Positions 1 to 8,134 of a DNA stretch of 64,000 bases are shown piece by piece. Where the stretch lies: positions 1 through 64,000 of the forward strand of contig JALUGO010000030.1 of the NCBI GenBank assembly GCA_027051905.1, in the 5' to 3' direction. This DNA comes from Desulfurobacteriaceae bacterium. Lineage in GTDB: Bacteria > Aquificota > Aquificia > Desulfurobacteriales > Desulfurobacteriaceae. The position numbers and the translations under genes are program-made. The notes under the pieces are model-generated. The model searched no databases. It had not been told where the DNA came from and saw only the letters and a list, made by a program, of their open reading frames with translations. How positions within the stretch are numbered: the first letter of the stretch is position 1; every line of letters starts with the position of its first letter.

Positions 1-701
1 GGAGAGCAAGCTGCTACTCTTTTTTCAGCATCCTGATAGCCAATTTCTTCTTTTAGGGTTGCTACTGCACTTTCCTTAATCTTTTCAACTTCATTTTTAG
101 GTTTAGTATCGGCTTTTGTTAATGCGAATATAAATTTATCTTTTAGTTCCTCTGGTAAGTTCTCTTTAAGAAATTTAATTACTGAACCTGTAAAACCTCC
201 AAAGTTTATATCCTGGCATATTACTGCTCCGTCTATAAAGGGTAAGTAACCAAATGTTATATCTGTATCTGTTTTATCAAGAGATGAGATTCCAGGAGTA
301 TCTATGAAAATAAAGCCTTCTGGTAGAAGCTCGGAAGCAGGAACTTCTATTACTGTGTTTCCTTTTTTCTCTCCAAGAGCGTATTCACGGAATTCAACAG
401 GTTCAATTTCTTGGATACCGTCTTCTGTTTCAACGTAGAACTTAAGAGTATCTATATCCTTTTTAGGAATTACTTTTATGATGTTCTTTGTTGTAGGTTT
501 TGCCATTGCTGGAAGAAGTTTTCTTCCCAATAGTGCGTTTATAAGCGTAGATTTACCTGAGCTAAATTCTCCTAAAAAAGCAACGCTAACGTTTATATCT
601 TTGCTGTTTGCTAACTTATTAAGCTCTTCAGATATTTGATTTATCTCATATTTGCCACTAAAAGATTTTATCTTTTCTATGTAATTGGCTAAGTTAGCCA
701 T
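1..701 (-). CDS. Dynamin-like GTPase, C-terminus cut off by the window edge
   Basis: This gene runs off the left edge, leaving 233 N-terminal residues. The G domain is clear: P-loop GEFSSGKST at residues 44-52, a G3 motif DTPG near residue 135 and a G4 motif TKAD near residue 195. The spacing and the FLGEFSSGKSTLINALLG context are those of bacterial dynamin-like proteins, large GTPases that bind and reshape membranes. The start at 701 is supported by an AAGGAGG ribosome site just upstream. It lies two bases after the stop of a small membrane protein, which is preceded by a second, different dynamin-like gene. The DNA is visibly A+T-rich compared with most of the window, which suggests transfer. 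The helical stalk and membrane-binding part cannot be seen. Confidence 0.85.
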   Translation of the reverse strand, partial: MANLANYIEKIKSFSGKYEINQISEELNKLANSKDINVSVAFLGEFSSGKSTLINALLGRKLLPAMAKPTTKNIIKVIPKKDIDTLKFYVETEDGIQEIEPVEFREYALGEKKGNTVIEVPASELLPEGFIFIDTPGISSLDKTDTDITFGYLPFIDGAVICQDINFGGFTGSVIKFLKENLPEELKDKFIFALTKADTKPKNEVEKIKESAVATLKEEIGYQDAEKRVAACS

Positions 702-703
702 TA

Positions 704-1228
704 TTATGCCTCCTTATTGTTTGATATCATTTCATCAATAATTCTTCTTGCTTCAAGTTCAGCTTTTTTATTTAGAAAGGAATGAAAATCAACTAATACA
801 CTTCCTGTATTTTGAATAAGATCGTCTATCTCCGGTTCTTGTTCTATTCTTTTCTTGAGCAAATTTCTAAATATAGTATTATACTTTAGATCTCCAAACT
901 CTATGATCGGCTCATCCGGTCTAAGTTGATATTTCTGTTTGAGTTTGGAAACTATTTCTTCTGGAAGTTGGCGAATTTTGGATTCAAGATATAGGTTGTA
1001 TGATAAAAATTTAGGATATTCACGCTGTTCAATTTCCTCAATTCTTTTCCTATAAAAAGAATCATCTTTTTCTTTTCTATTTTGATTTGTTCCCTCTTTT
1101 TTTATGTAATCCTCGTATAGTTTGTATGCTCCATAGCAAAGAATGGTTATTACAATAGCTTCAAATAACATTTTTCTTCTCCTTTTAGGTTTTAGACTCT
1201 TTTTATCTTTACTATCAGATTTCATCAA
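704..1228 (-). CDS. Small membrane-anchored helical protein between two dynamins
   Basis: A 174-residue protein I do not recognise. It starts with a very basic stretch (residues 3-19, rich in Lys and Arg) followed by one hydrophobic segment at about residues 20-38, so it is probably anchored in the inner membrane with a short cytoplasmic tail. The rest is charged, mostly helical and rich in Glu and Lys, possibly coiled-coil. Its start overlaps the end of the upstream dynamin-like gene by 14 bases, and its stop lies two bases before the next dynamin-like gene, so the three genes are almost certainly one transcript. Inference: it may tether or scaffold the two GTPases at the membrane. Nothing in it suggests an enzyme. 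Confidence 0.75.
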   Translation of the reverse strand: MMKSDSKDKKSLKPKRRRKMLFEAIVITILCYGAYKLYEDYIKKEGTNQNRKEKDDSFYRKRIEEIEQREYPKFLSYNLYLESKIRQLPEEIVSKLKQKYQLRPDEPIIEFGDLKYNTIFRNLLKKRIEQEPEIDDLIQNTGSVLVDFHSFLNKKAELEARRIIDEMISNNKEA

Positions 1229-3257
1229 CTTCTACTCCTATTAATTGAGATATTTCTTTTGCAAATTCTGTGTATTTTTGCAATACTGATTCTAATGATT
1301 TGATTTGATCATGGATTTCCTTAGCTTTGATTGCATTGTTTTCTACAGACTTTTGGATTTCTCTTAAATTGTCAAGTATAATAGCAATTTCATTGCTTAT
1401 AGCTGCGGTTATTGTGTTTTTTATTTGTGTAGCCTGCTCATTAGCTATATTAAATATAGATTCAGTTATATTTTGAAAGTAAGGTTTAATTGCAAGTTGT
1501 TCAATTCTGCTGATTAAACTTTTTTTCCTGTTTTCAAGTTCATTATTTTTATCCACAACTTTTATCAAAGAACCTAAAGTTTTAAAAAAGCCAAGTTTTG
1601 AAAGCTCCTCAGCGTTTTGCCTTATTAAATCTCTAGTTGACTCAGTAAGTTTTGCTATTTCATCTGTAAGTTTTTCATAAATTCTTGATTTTATGCCTGC
1701 AGTGATGATGGAATTTCCTTGGAATTCTTTTTCAAAATTCTTTAATTTCTCTGAAAGTTCAGTAGTTAAGTGATTTATAGGACTTGAACTTTGATGACTT
1801 TCTCCTATTAATTTGGAGAATAATAAATTATTATATTTATGTAGTGTATTGCTTACAATATGAGCTGCGTTAACTCTAATATCATCGAAACTGGTTAGTT
1901 CTCCAATTTTTATTCTAATTTCTGTAAGGAGATTTCCTTCTATATTTAATATAGACTCTTGTAATTCACCTTGAAATTCTGCAAGAATTGTTTTAATTGC
2001 ATCATCAAGAGCTTTTGTTTTTATAGCTAATTCCTGCTCTTTAGCCTTATATTTCTTTATTTCTACCTCTAATTCCTCTTTTTTAAGGCTGTAGAATTCT
2101 AGTTTCTTTGATAATAGGCGAATCTCTTCCTTTATTTCGGTGATTTTATCTATGATAATTCCTTTAATTTTTGCCTTATGAGAAGCTAATAACTTTTTAC
2201 CTTTTGATTTTATTATTTTCTTTTCTATTACTCTTTCCAGATCTTCCAGACCGGGATTTTCTATATAACCAGATTCGTCCAGTATTTCTATGAACTCCTC
2301 ATCTTCTCCATATTTTGAGTCCTCAAGTTTACCGGCATCGTAGAGCTTTCTTATTAATCCTCCAAGTCCGCTTACGTAGACTACTGAGTCTTTATCCTGC
2401 ATTATTCTTCTGGCTTTGAGTTTTTCGTCTTCTCTGACTTTATTTATCCACACTTCAAGTTCAGATTTATCTACCATGTCCATTTTATTGACAGCAAATA
2501 CCAGAAGATCAGGATCTATACCTAATAGGTATTTATCAATGAATTCAATATCAGCTGTAGAGAAGGCCTGACCTGCATAAACAACATAGACAACGGCGTT
2601 GGATTTATGTATCCAATCTTCGGTTATTTTTGATCTGAAAGGATTGGGATCGTTTGTTCCGGGAGTGTCTACAATAGTTATCTGTTTTAAGATTTCATTT
2701 GGCCAGTATAGATGTATTTCCTTAACAAATGGCATGTATTTTCCTTTAGCTCCAACGTAATCGTCAAGTTTTGACAGGTCTTTGACAGTTTCTTTTGATT
2801 TTCCTATTACGTCATCTTCGTAAATACCATGGCTTATAGAGTTGTTTAATTGAGGTTTGAGGTATTTGTCAAAATAGGTTGTTGTTACTCCGTCTTCTTC
2901 AATTTTTTCTTTTTTGAGTGTTTCTTTAAGTTCTTTCCATTCTTCTTCTGTATAGTAAACAACTTCAAAGTAGGGTTCTTCTGCGTACTTGATTATAGTT
3001 ATTTTTGCTGTATGAGGTGTGGAAGCTGCTGGGAGTATTTCATCTCCGAAGAGTAGTGCGTTGAGGAGAGTTGATTTACCAGCCTTTATCTGCCCGCAGA
3101 AGCTAACGATGAATCTTGCTTCTTGAAGTTCTTTTATGCTTTCTTCAATGTCCTTTTCTGTAATTTTTCTTCTTTTAAGAGGAACAAACTTATACTCAAT
3201 CAGCTTTTTATAAGCCTGGGTTATCTTTTCTTGTTCTTTTTTGAAGTTTGTAAGCAT
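1215..3257 (-). CDS. Bacterial dynamin-like GTPase
   Basis: A 680-residue GTPase of the bacterial dynamin type. G1 is GQIKAGKST (residues 55-63), G3 is DTPG (197-200) and G4 is NKMD (257-260). Residues from about 360 on are long charged helices with heptad-like spacing, the expected stalk, and a short hydrophobic stretch near residues 610-640 could be the membrane paddle. Family members assemble on lipid and fuse, divide or protect membranes; some protect against phage. The gene is followed with overlap by a small membrane protein and then a second dynamin-like gene. Paired dynamins are typical of this family, as in the LeoA/LeoBC (Eleos) defence system, but membership of that system is not shown here. 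An AGGAGG site precedes the ATG. The DNA is A+T-rich. Confidence 0.88.
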   Translation of the reverse strand: MLTNFKKEQEKITQAYKKLIEYKFVPLKRRKITEKDIEESIKELQEARFIVSFCGQIKAGKSTLLNALLFGDEILPAASTPHTAKITIIKYAEEPYFEVVYYTEEEWKELKETLKKEKIEEDGVTTTYFDKYLKPQLNNSISHGIYEDDVIGKSKETVKDLSKLDDYVGAKGKYMPFVKEIHLYWPNEILKQITIVDTPGTNDPNPFRSKITEDWIHKSNAVVYVVYAGQAFSTADIEFIDKYLLGIDPDLLVFAVNKMDMVDKSELEVWINKVREDEKLKARRIMQDKDSVVYVSGLGGLIRKLYDAGKLEDSKYGEDEEFIEILDESGYIENPGLEDLERVIEKKIIKSKGKKLLASHKAKIKGIIIDKITEIKEEIRLLSKKLEFYSLKKEELEVEIKKYKAKEQELAIKTKALDDAIKTILAEFQGELQESILNIEGNLLTEIRIKIGELTSFDDIRVNAAHIVSNTLHKYNNLLFSKLIGESHQSSSPINHLTTELSEKLKNFEKEFQGNSIITAGIKSRIYEKLTDEIAKLTESTRDLIRQNAEELSKLGFFKTLGSLIKVVDKNNELENRKKSLISRIEQLAIKPYFQNITESIFNIANEQATQIKNTITAAISNEIAIILDNLREIQKSVENNAIKAKEIHDQIKSLESVLQKYTEFAKEISQLIGVEVDEI

Positions 3258-3334
3258 TATTTTCCCAACCTCCTTCCTGAAATTCTGTTACACCATGATA
3301 AGTTTCTTTTGGGACAGAAAATGGGACATATAGG

Positions 3335-4108
3335 CTACTTTTTTGGGCAGAGGGTGGAGAGCTCCCGTATTCTCTCCTCAAGCGTCGGGTGGTCTGCCGT
3401 AAAGAAGTCAATGATCTTTGAGAGGATGCTGTCGCTGGCTTTTTCCTCAAATTTTTTGAATTTCTCAAATAAAGTTATTCCGCCGTGGCAGGGAAGTTTG
3501 GCTTTTTTCAGGAATTCTGCGGCGAGCCTGTCGGCCTCTTTCTCCTGTCTTCTTGATATAACGGCGGTGATTGCTATTACGGCGGTTGAGAGGAGAGAGA
3601 AGATGAAGAGAGGATAGAGGAGAATTTGAGCCAGTGAGACCTGAGAGAGGGCGTAGGAGATTGCCGCAACGATTATGTGGTTTTTGTAATGGTGGGCAAA
3701 CTCGTGGGCTAAAACGAAGTTGAGCTCGTCTTTGTTTGACATTTTCACAATTTCTGTTGTTACCGCTATGTATTTTTTGTGTTTTCCGAAAATCCCGAAA
3801 GTTCCCTCGCTTCTAAAGGCGAAGGCGTTGGGAATGGGAGCGTCTAAAACGATTACTCTTATTTTCTCTTTGTAGTTTGCCGCTTTTTTCAGTTTTCTTA
3901 TAAGGTTTGTGCAGTAGAGCTTTATTGAGAGTTTGTATCCCTGTTTAAAGAGGAATCTGCCGAAGAAGTAGAAAACGATGAGTTTGAGGAGCTCCCAGAA
4001 AGAAAGGTAGACGTAAGTTGAGGCCAGAGCGCAGAGGAGTGTAAAGGCGTAGTAGGTGTAGATGACGGAGCTCCCTACACTTCCCGGCAGAGGAAAGCTC
4101 AGCCTCAT
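3335..4108 (-). CDS. M48-family membrane zinc metalloprotease
   Basis: A 257-residue protein with the gluzincin motif HEFAHH at residues 135-140 and a downstream QEKEAD (188-193) whose Glu is the usual third zinc ligand, as in M48 (HtpX/Ste24-type) peptidases. Hydrophobic segments lie at about residues 14-55 (probably two passes), and two more at about 145-185 between the two zinc motifs. The active site should face the cytoplasm. The likely job is quality control or processing of membrane proteins. It is encoded 77 bases upstream of the dynamin-like GTPase on the same strand and may share its transcript, although its base composition is G+C-richer than that cluster, like the core genes. The substrate is unknown. 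Confidence 0.82.
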   Translation of the reverse strand: MRLSFPLPGSVGSSVIYTYYAFTLLCALASTYVYLSFWELLKLIVFYFFGRFLFKQGYKLSIKLYCTNLIRKLKKAANYKEKIRVIVLDAPIPNAFAFRSEGTFGIFGKHKKYIAVTTEIVKMSNKDELNFVLAHEFAHHYKNHIIVAAISYALSQVSLAQILLYPLFIFSLLSTAVIAITAVISRRQEKEADRLAAEFLKKAKLPCHGGITLFEKFKKFEEKASDSILSKIIDFFTADHPTLEERIRELSTLCPKK

Positions 4109-4176
4109 AGTCTCTCCTTGAAAAGGTGCAGTTTTAGGTAAATTATTAAACTCTAAAGAGACAGAAAAAGGGATTT

Positions 4177-4473
4177 ATGGTGTTTGAATGGGATGAGAAG
4201 AAGAATGAAAAACTGAAAAGGGAGAGGAACGTTTCCTTTGAGGAAGTTGTAAGAGCCTTAGCTTCAGGTGGTTTAATAGATATTCTTTACCATCCTAACA
4301 GAGAAAAGTATCCGAAGCAGAGGTTGTTGATAGTGAAACTTAAAGGTTATGTGTGGGTTGTTCCCTTTGAGAAACGAGGTGATAAATTAAGATTGATAAC
4401 AGCTTATCCGAGCCGGAAGTATACTAAACGCTATTTAAGAGGAAAAGATGGGTTGGGAGAAAATAAGGCTTGA
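4177..4473 (+). CDS. BrnT-family (DUF497) toxin
   Basis: A 98-residue protein starting VFEWDEKKNEKLKRERNVSF, the typical opening of BrnT/DUF497 ribonuclease toxins, and ending with the family's Arg-rich strand (RLITAYPSRKYTKRYL). BrnT toxins have a RelE-like fold and block translation by cutting RNA. The partner gene overlaps its 3' end by 26 bases, the usual toxin-first layout of brnT-brnA loci. It stands between the dynamin/M48 genes and the DUF6884-DpdA unit, a setting consistent with an accessory region. The middle (residues 40-55) departs from classical BrnT, so a divergent DUF497 subgroup is likely. Confidence 0.75.
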   Translation: MVFEWDEKKNEKLKRERNVSFEEVVRALASGGLIDILYHPNREKYPKQRLLIVKLKGYVWVVPFEKRGDKLRLITAYPSRKYTKRYLRGKDGLGENKA

Positions 4474-4699
4474 CCAGTATGAGAAGGAGATAGAAGATAA
4501 CATTGAGAATGCTAAAAGAGTTGAGGATTTTAATAAGTGGAAAATCTTGGTTGAAGAAACGGCGAAAAATTCTATTAAAAAGTTAGGAACTGAAAGGAGA
4601 TTCCAAATTACTGTTGAGTTTACGTCTCCGGAACTAAAAGAAGAAGCTATAAAGTTATTGAAAAAGCATTTTGGTGAACAGTTTAAAGTAGTGAAGTAA
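4448..4699 (+). CDS. Putative antitoxin partner of the BrnT-like toxin
   Basis: An 83-residue acidic protein whose start overlaps the end of the BrnT-like gene by 26 bases in another frame. The opening, WEKIRLDQYEKEIEDNIE, is the Leu-Asp/Glu-rich helix seen at the start of many antitoxins paired with DUF497 toxins. The usual C-terminal DNA-binding motif is not obvious; instead the tail is a short alternating strand-helix segment. Calling it the antitoxin depends mainly on gene order, size and overlap. If it binds DNA it would be expected to repress the pair. Confidence 0.6.
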   Translation: MGWEKIRLDQYEKEIEDNIENAKRVEDFNKWKILVEETAKNSIKKLGTERRFQITVEFTSPELKEEAIKLLKKHFGEQFKVVK

Positions 4700-4748
4700 G
4701 TGTGTTTCTATTCTTAAAAATAAGAAACTGTGATTTCTGAGGAGAAAA

Positions 4749-5162
4749 TTGAAGAAGATTGCACTTGTTACGGCCTGTGGAGGGAAGAAGGAAGACAGGA
4801 GACTTCCGGCTGGTAAGCTCTACAAGTCTGCAAGGATAAGGCACCTTTATAGAAGGTCTAAAGAGCTTGGAGTTCCCTTTTTTATTCTGAGTGCCGGTTA
4901 TGGCCTTATCTCCGGCGATGAGGAGATTGAGCCGTATGAGGCGGTAATGACAGAAGAAAAGTGCGGAGAGCTCCTCCCAACCCTCCTTTCCCGTCTGAAA
5001 GAGTTTGACGTTATCGTTTACTATAGGGGGGGAGCCCGTAAGGAGTATCTAAACTGCATAGAGAAGGCGGCGGAGCTCCTTGGCAAAGAGCTTGTCGTTT
5101 TCGGCTATGGGAACATGGGAGACATTGGGAAATTGAGTGATGTTCTGGAAAAAATTGAATAA
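4749..5162 (+). CDS. DUF6884-like protein (nucleobase/DNA-modification associated fold)
   Basis: A 137-residue protein with an N-terminal ALVTACGGKK, then LYKSARIRHLYRRSKE and FFILSAGYGLI followed by IEPYEAVM. This order (CGxKK, LY-S, LSAxYGL, PY) is that of the DUF6884 family. The family's fold is unproven to me, but the CxxKK and LSxxYG pattern recalls the N-glycosidase-like domain of archaeosine synthase and YaaA-like proteins; that is a loose resemblance only. It starts with TTG four bases after GAGGAG. It is the first gene of a plus-strand set with a helicase-nuclease and a DpdA transglycosylase, which points to handling of a modified guanine or of DNA that contains it. The function is unknown. 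Confidence 0.7.
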   Translation: MKKIALVTACGGKKEDRRLPAGKLYKSARIRHLYRRSKELGVPFFILSAGYGLISGDEEIEPYEAVMTEEKCGELLPTLLSRLKEFDVIVYYRGGARKEYLNCIEKAAELLGKELVVFGYGNMGDIGKLSDVLEKIE

Positions 5163-5263
5163 ACGGGAGTAGCCCTTAAGACGAGGAGAGGTTTTGGTAA
5201 GGCTTAGAAACGGTCTTTCTGAAAAGGGAAAAAATCTTCTGAAACCTTTAAGGAGACTGTGGA

Positions 5264-8119
5264 ATGGTGCTTAACCCGGGGCAAAAGGAAATAGTTGAGT
5301 TTAAAAGAGGAGTTCTTCAGGTTGTAGCAGGGCCGGGAACGGGGAAAACGGAAGCCCTGGTAAGAAGAGTTGTTAATCTCCTTGAAAATGGATTTCCCCC
5401 CGACTCTATAGTCATGGTCACGTTTACCAGAAAGGCTGCTGAAGAGTTTTCTACCAGGCTCCTTGAAAAGGCTAAAGAGAGTGGAGTGGATCCTCTTGGA
5501 GTTTACTGCGGAACCCTCCACTCTCTCTGTTTCCAGATTATGGACGAGTTTGGCTTTGACGAAATAGCGGAAAAGAAACTTATAGATGATTTCAGCAGGA
5601 AGGTTTTCATTTATGATGTTTTCAAAGACAATTTGGATAGGTTCCCTGAGTTTTTCGGAAGGTTTCTGTGGGAAGAATCTACATCACCTATGAAGTTTGT
5701 TGACCTGGTAGAAGCTCTTGTTGACAGGATTGCCTACTACGACGTAGACCTTGAAAGAATGGAGGCAGAAGGTAATGCGTATAGAGAAGCCGTTGAGATA
5801 TACAGAACCTACCAGAAAGCTTTGAACGATAGGGGTTTTATTGACTTTAATGCTGTTGAAAAGCTCTTTTTGAAGTTCCTTGACAGCCATCACGGTAAGG
5901 AGTTCCTTGAAAAGGTTAAACACCTTCTTGTTGATGAGTATCAGGATACCAACCCTCTCGACGAGAAGATCTACTTTAAGATAGCTTCCAGCGTAGAAAG
6001 CTTTGTAGTTGTTGGAGATGAGGATCAGTCCCTCTACAGCTTCAGGGGGGCAACAGTTAGAAGTTTTATAGAGTTTGAGAGCAGGGTAAAGAACGCCCTG
6101 AAGGAAAGGTTTGATAAAGAGTTTCCCTTCAAAAAGGTATTCCTAGTTGAGAATTACCGTTCTGATAAAGATATCATCAACTTTCTGAACTACTTCATAG
6201 ACAGCTTTCACAATTTGGGCCTTGAAAGGGTAGAGGGGAAAGATAGCTGGAAACTTCAACCATCGGATGATAGAGAGGAAGACAGAGGGAGAAGGGTTTC
6301 TTACCCCTGTTCGGAAAAGGTAAGGGAGGTTTTAAGTAAGCCAGAGTGGAAGTTTGTTGACTTTGACAGGCGTATGGAACTTACTAAACTCTTGAGAAGA
6401 GAACTTGCCCGGAACGTTGCCGGGCTGATAGAGGAACTCCTTAATAACGGATCCATCTCCAGGGTGTCTGACTGTGTTCTCCTTGTGCCTTCTGCAAGGG
6501 AGAAAAAGAATTCCTTTATCTCATTCCTCAGGAGGGAGCTTGAGAGTAGGGGAATTAAGATCTACAACCCCCGTTCAAAGAGCTTCGGTGAGAAGGAGAA
6601 TGTAAAGAGGGTTGTTGAGGTTCTGCAGTTTGTTGTAGAGGAAAACAAAGAGCCTCCAGAATTTTTAGACGAAAGGGTTGAGGAGCTAAAGGAGAAGTTT
6701 AAGAATGGAGATATGAGCCTTTTAGAGACCTTCTACGCTCTTCTTCCCCTTATGGGTTACCTTACAGATGAGAGTTTCCGTAACCCAGAAGTTCTCTTTG
6801 ACCTTTCCCAGCTTTCTAACTTTATAAGGCAGTTTGAAGCTGTTTATCCTAAGGAGGAGCTTTCGGAGAAATTCAGCTCTGTGTTCGTTGAATTAATCAA
6901 GGAGGCTGATGAGCCGGAGCTCCCTCCCGACCACCTCCCTGACCAGTACCTTCCCGTTATGACGATACATCAGGCTAAAGGGCTGGAGTTTCCCGTTGTC
7001 TTTGTTGCCGTTGACTGGCTCTACGAAGACGATTCAGACAAAATACTGAACTTCCTCAGGAAGTTTGTTTCTCCAGATCTTGAGGAACTCCTCCCCCCTA
7101 AAGAGGATATCTGGAGCTCTGTAAGGAAGTTCTTTGTAGCGTTTTCAAGGGCAAAGGAACTTCTCGTTATCCTTGATACCAGAATGGATGCCTACCAGGA
7201 AGGTTCTATCTACCCTTCGAAGAACTGGGAAGATAGATACGGTTACAGAAGGGGAAATGTTTCGAAGTTATGCAGAAGGTGGAGTTCAGATGGGCAGGGT
7301 AAGGGAGAGGTGGAGGATCCAAGGTTCTACTCCTACACCGGTGATATAGTCTCCTTCAGTATATGTCCGAGGCTTTACGGCTTGAGGAAGTTTTTCCGGT
7401 TTGCTCCCTCTTCAGCAGTTCAGGAGTGGTTTGGAACTGTTATCCACAGAACCCTCAGGCGGGTTTATCTTTTCTGGAAGTTGGAGGGCAAGCTGCCCGA
7501 CAGAGATAAGCTGTTGGAGATATTTGAACACGCCAACAGATCCCTTGAAATAGGAGGAGTTCCCCGCCCATCGGAAGAGGACAGGAGAGCAGCCCTCTCT
7601 GTAATTGAGGCTTTTCTCCAGAATGAAGGGGAGGACTTTTACAAGAGAGTTGTCTCTATGGAGTTTCCCGTTAAGGTAAAGAAGGAGAATTATTACTTGA
7701 AGGGGGTGATAGACGCTTTGGTAGAGGGTGAATCCGGTCTTGAGATATGGGACTTTAAGTCCATGAGAAACCCAAGGAGGAAGGGAAGAGAAGAGCTCTT
7801 AGAGCTTTACAGAAAACAGCTTCAGTTCTACTGGATGATACTGAAGGAGAGGGGAACTGATCCGAAGGTTGAGAGGCTGGTTCTCTACTTCCTCAACGAG
7901 CTGTTTGAGAAGGAGCCTGTCTGTAAGGAGGTGTTTAGCCCGAACTGTTATGGAGAAGATGAGTTCTGGCAGTGGGTAATTAAGGAAATAGAGAAGATAG
8001 AAAAGTGTAGAAGGGAGAACAGTTGGCCTGTTTCACAAAACCCCGACGAGAACACTTGCAGGAGCTGTGACTTCAGGTTTGGCTGTCCGGTAGGGAGAGA
8101 TATAATTCAGGCCACTTAA
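5264..8119 (+). CDS. UvrD-type SF1 helicase fused to Fe-S RecB-like nuclease
   Basis: A 951-residue fusion. The SF1 helicase motifs are in order: GPGTGKTE (residues 23-30), VDEYQDTN (near 222), GDEDQSLYSFRG (near 250), TIHQAKGLEFPVVF (near 568) and FVAFSRAKELL (near 625). From about residue 695 a PD-(D/E)XK nuclease follows: CPRLYGL, GTVIHRTLR, GVIDAL, WDFKSM and QFYWMIL. One Cys near 700 and three at the end (C932, C935, C941) form the Fe-S clamp known from AddB and Cas4-type nucleases. The expected activity is ATP-driven unwinding with cutting of DNA. It sits between the DUF6884-like gene and dpdA with 15 bases to dpdA, so it may act on modified or unmodified DNA. AAGGAG precedes the ATG. 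It is not a standard RecB or AddA. Confidence 0.85.
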   Translation: MVLNPGQKEIVEFKRGVLQVVAGPGTGKTEALVRRVVNLLENGFPPDSIVMVTFTRKAAEEFSTRLLEKAKESGVDPLGVYCGTLHSLCFQIMDEFGFDEIAEKKLIDDFSRKVFIYDVFKDNLDRFPEFFGRFLWEESTSPMKFVDLVEALVDRIAYYDVDLERMEAEGNAYREAVEIYRTYQKALNDRGFIDFNAVEKLFLKFLDSHHGKEFLEKVKHLLVDEYQDTNPLDEKIYFKIASSVESFVVVGDEDQSLYSFRGATVRSFIEFESRVKNALKERFDKEFPFKKVFLVENYRSDKDIINFLNYFIDSFHNLGLERVEGKDSWKLQPSDDREEDRGRRVSYPCSEKVREVLSKPEWKFVDFDRRMELTKLLRRELARNVAGLIEELLNNGSISRVSDCVLLVPSAREKKNSFISFLRRELESRGIKIYNPRSKSFGEKENVKRVVEVLQFVVEENKEPPEFLDERVEELKEKFKNGDMSLLETFYALLPLMGYLTDESFRNPEVLFDLSQLSNFIRQFEAVYPKEELSEKFSSVFVELIKEADEPELPPDHLPDQYLPVMTIHQAKGLEFPVVFVAVDWLYEDDSDKILNFLRKFVSPDLEELLPPKEDIWSSVRKFFVAFSRAKELLVILDTRMDAYQEGSIYPSKNWEDRYGYRRGNVSKLCRRWSSDGQGKGEVEDPRFYSYTGDIVSFSICPRLYGLRKFFRFAPSSAVQEWFGTVIHRTLRRVYLFWKLEGKLPDRDKLLEIFEHANRSLEIGGVPRPSEEDRRAALSVIEAFLQNEGEDFYKRVVSMEFPVKVKKENYYLKGVIDALVEGESGLEIWDFKSMRNPRRKGREELLELYRKQLQFYWMILKERGTDPKVERLVLYFLNELFEKEPVCKEVFSPNCYGEDEFWQWVIKEIEKIEKCRRENSWPVSQNPDENTCRSCDFRFGCPVGRDIIQAT

Positions 8120-8134
8120 AAACTGGAGTGGCCT

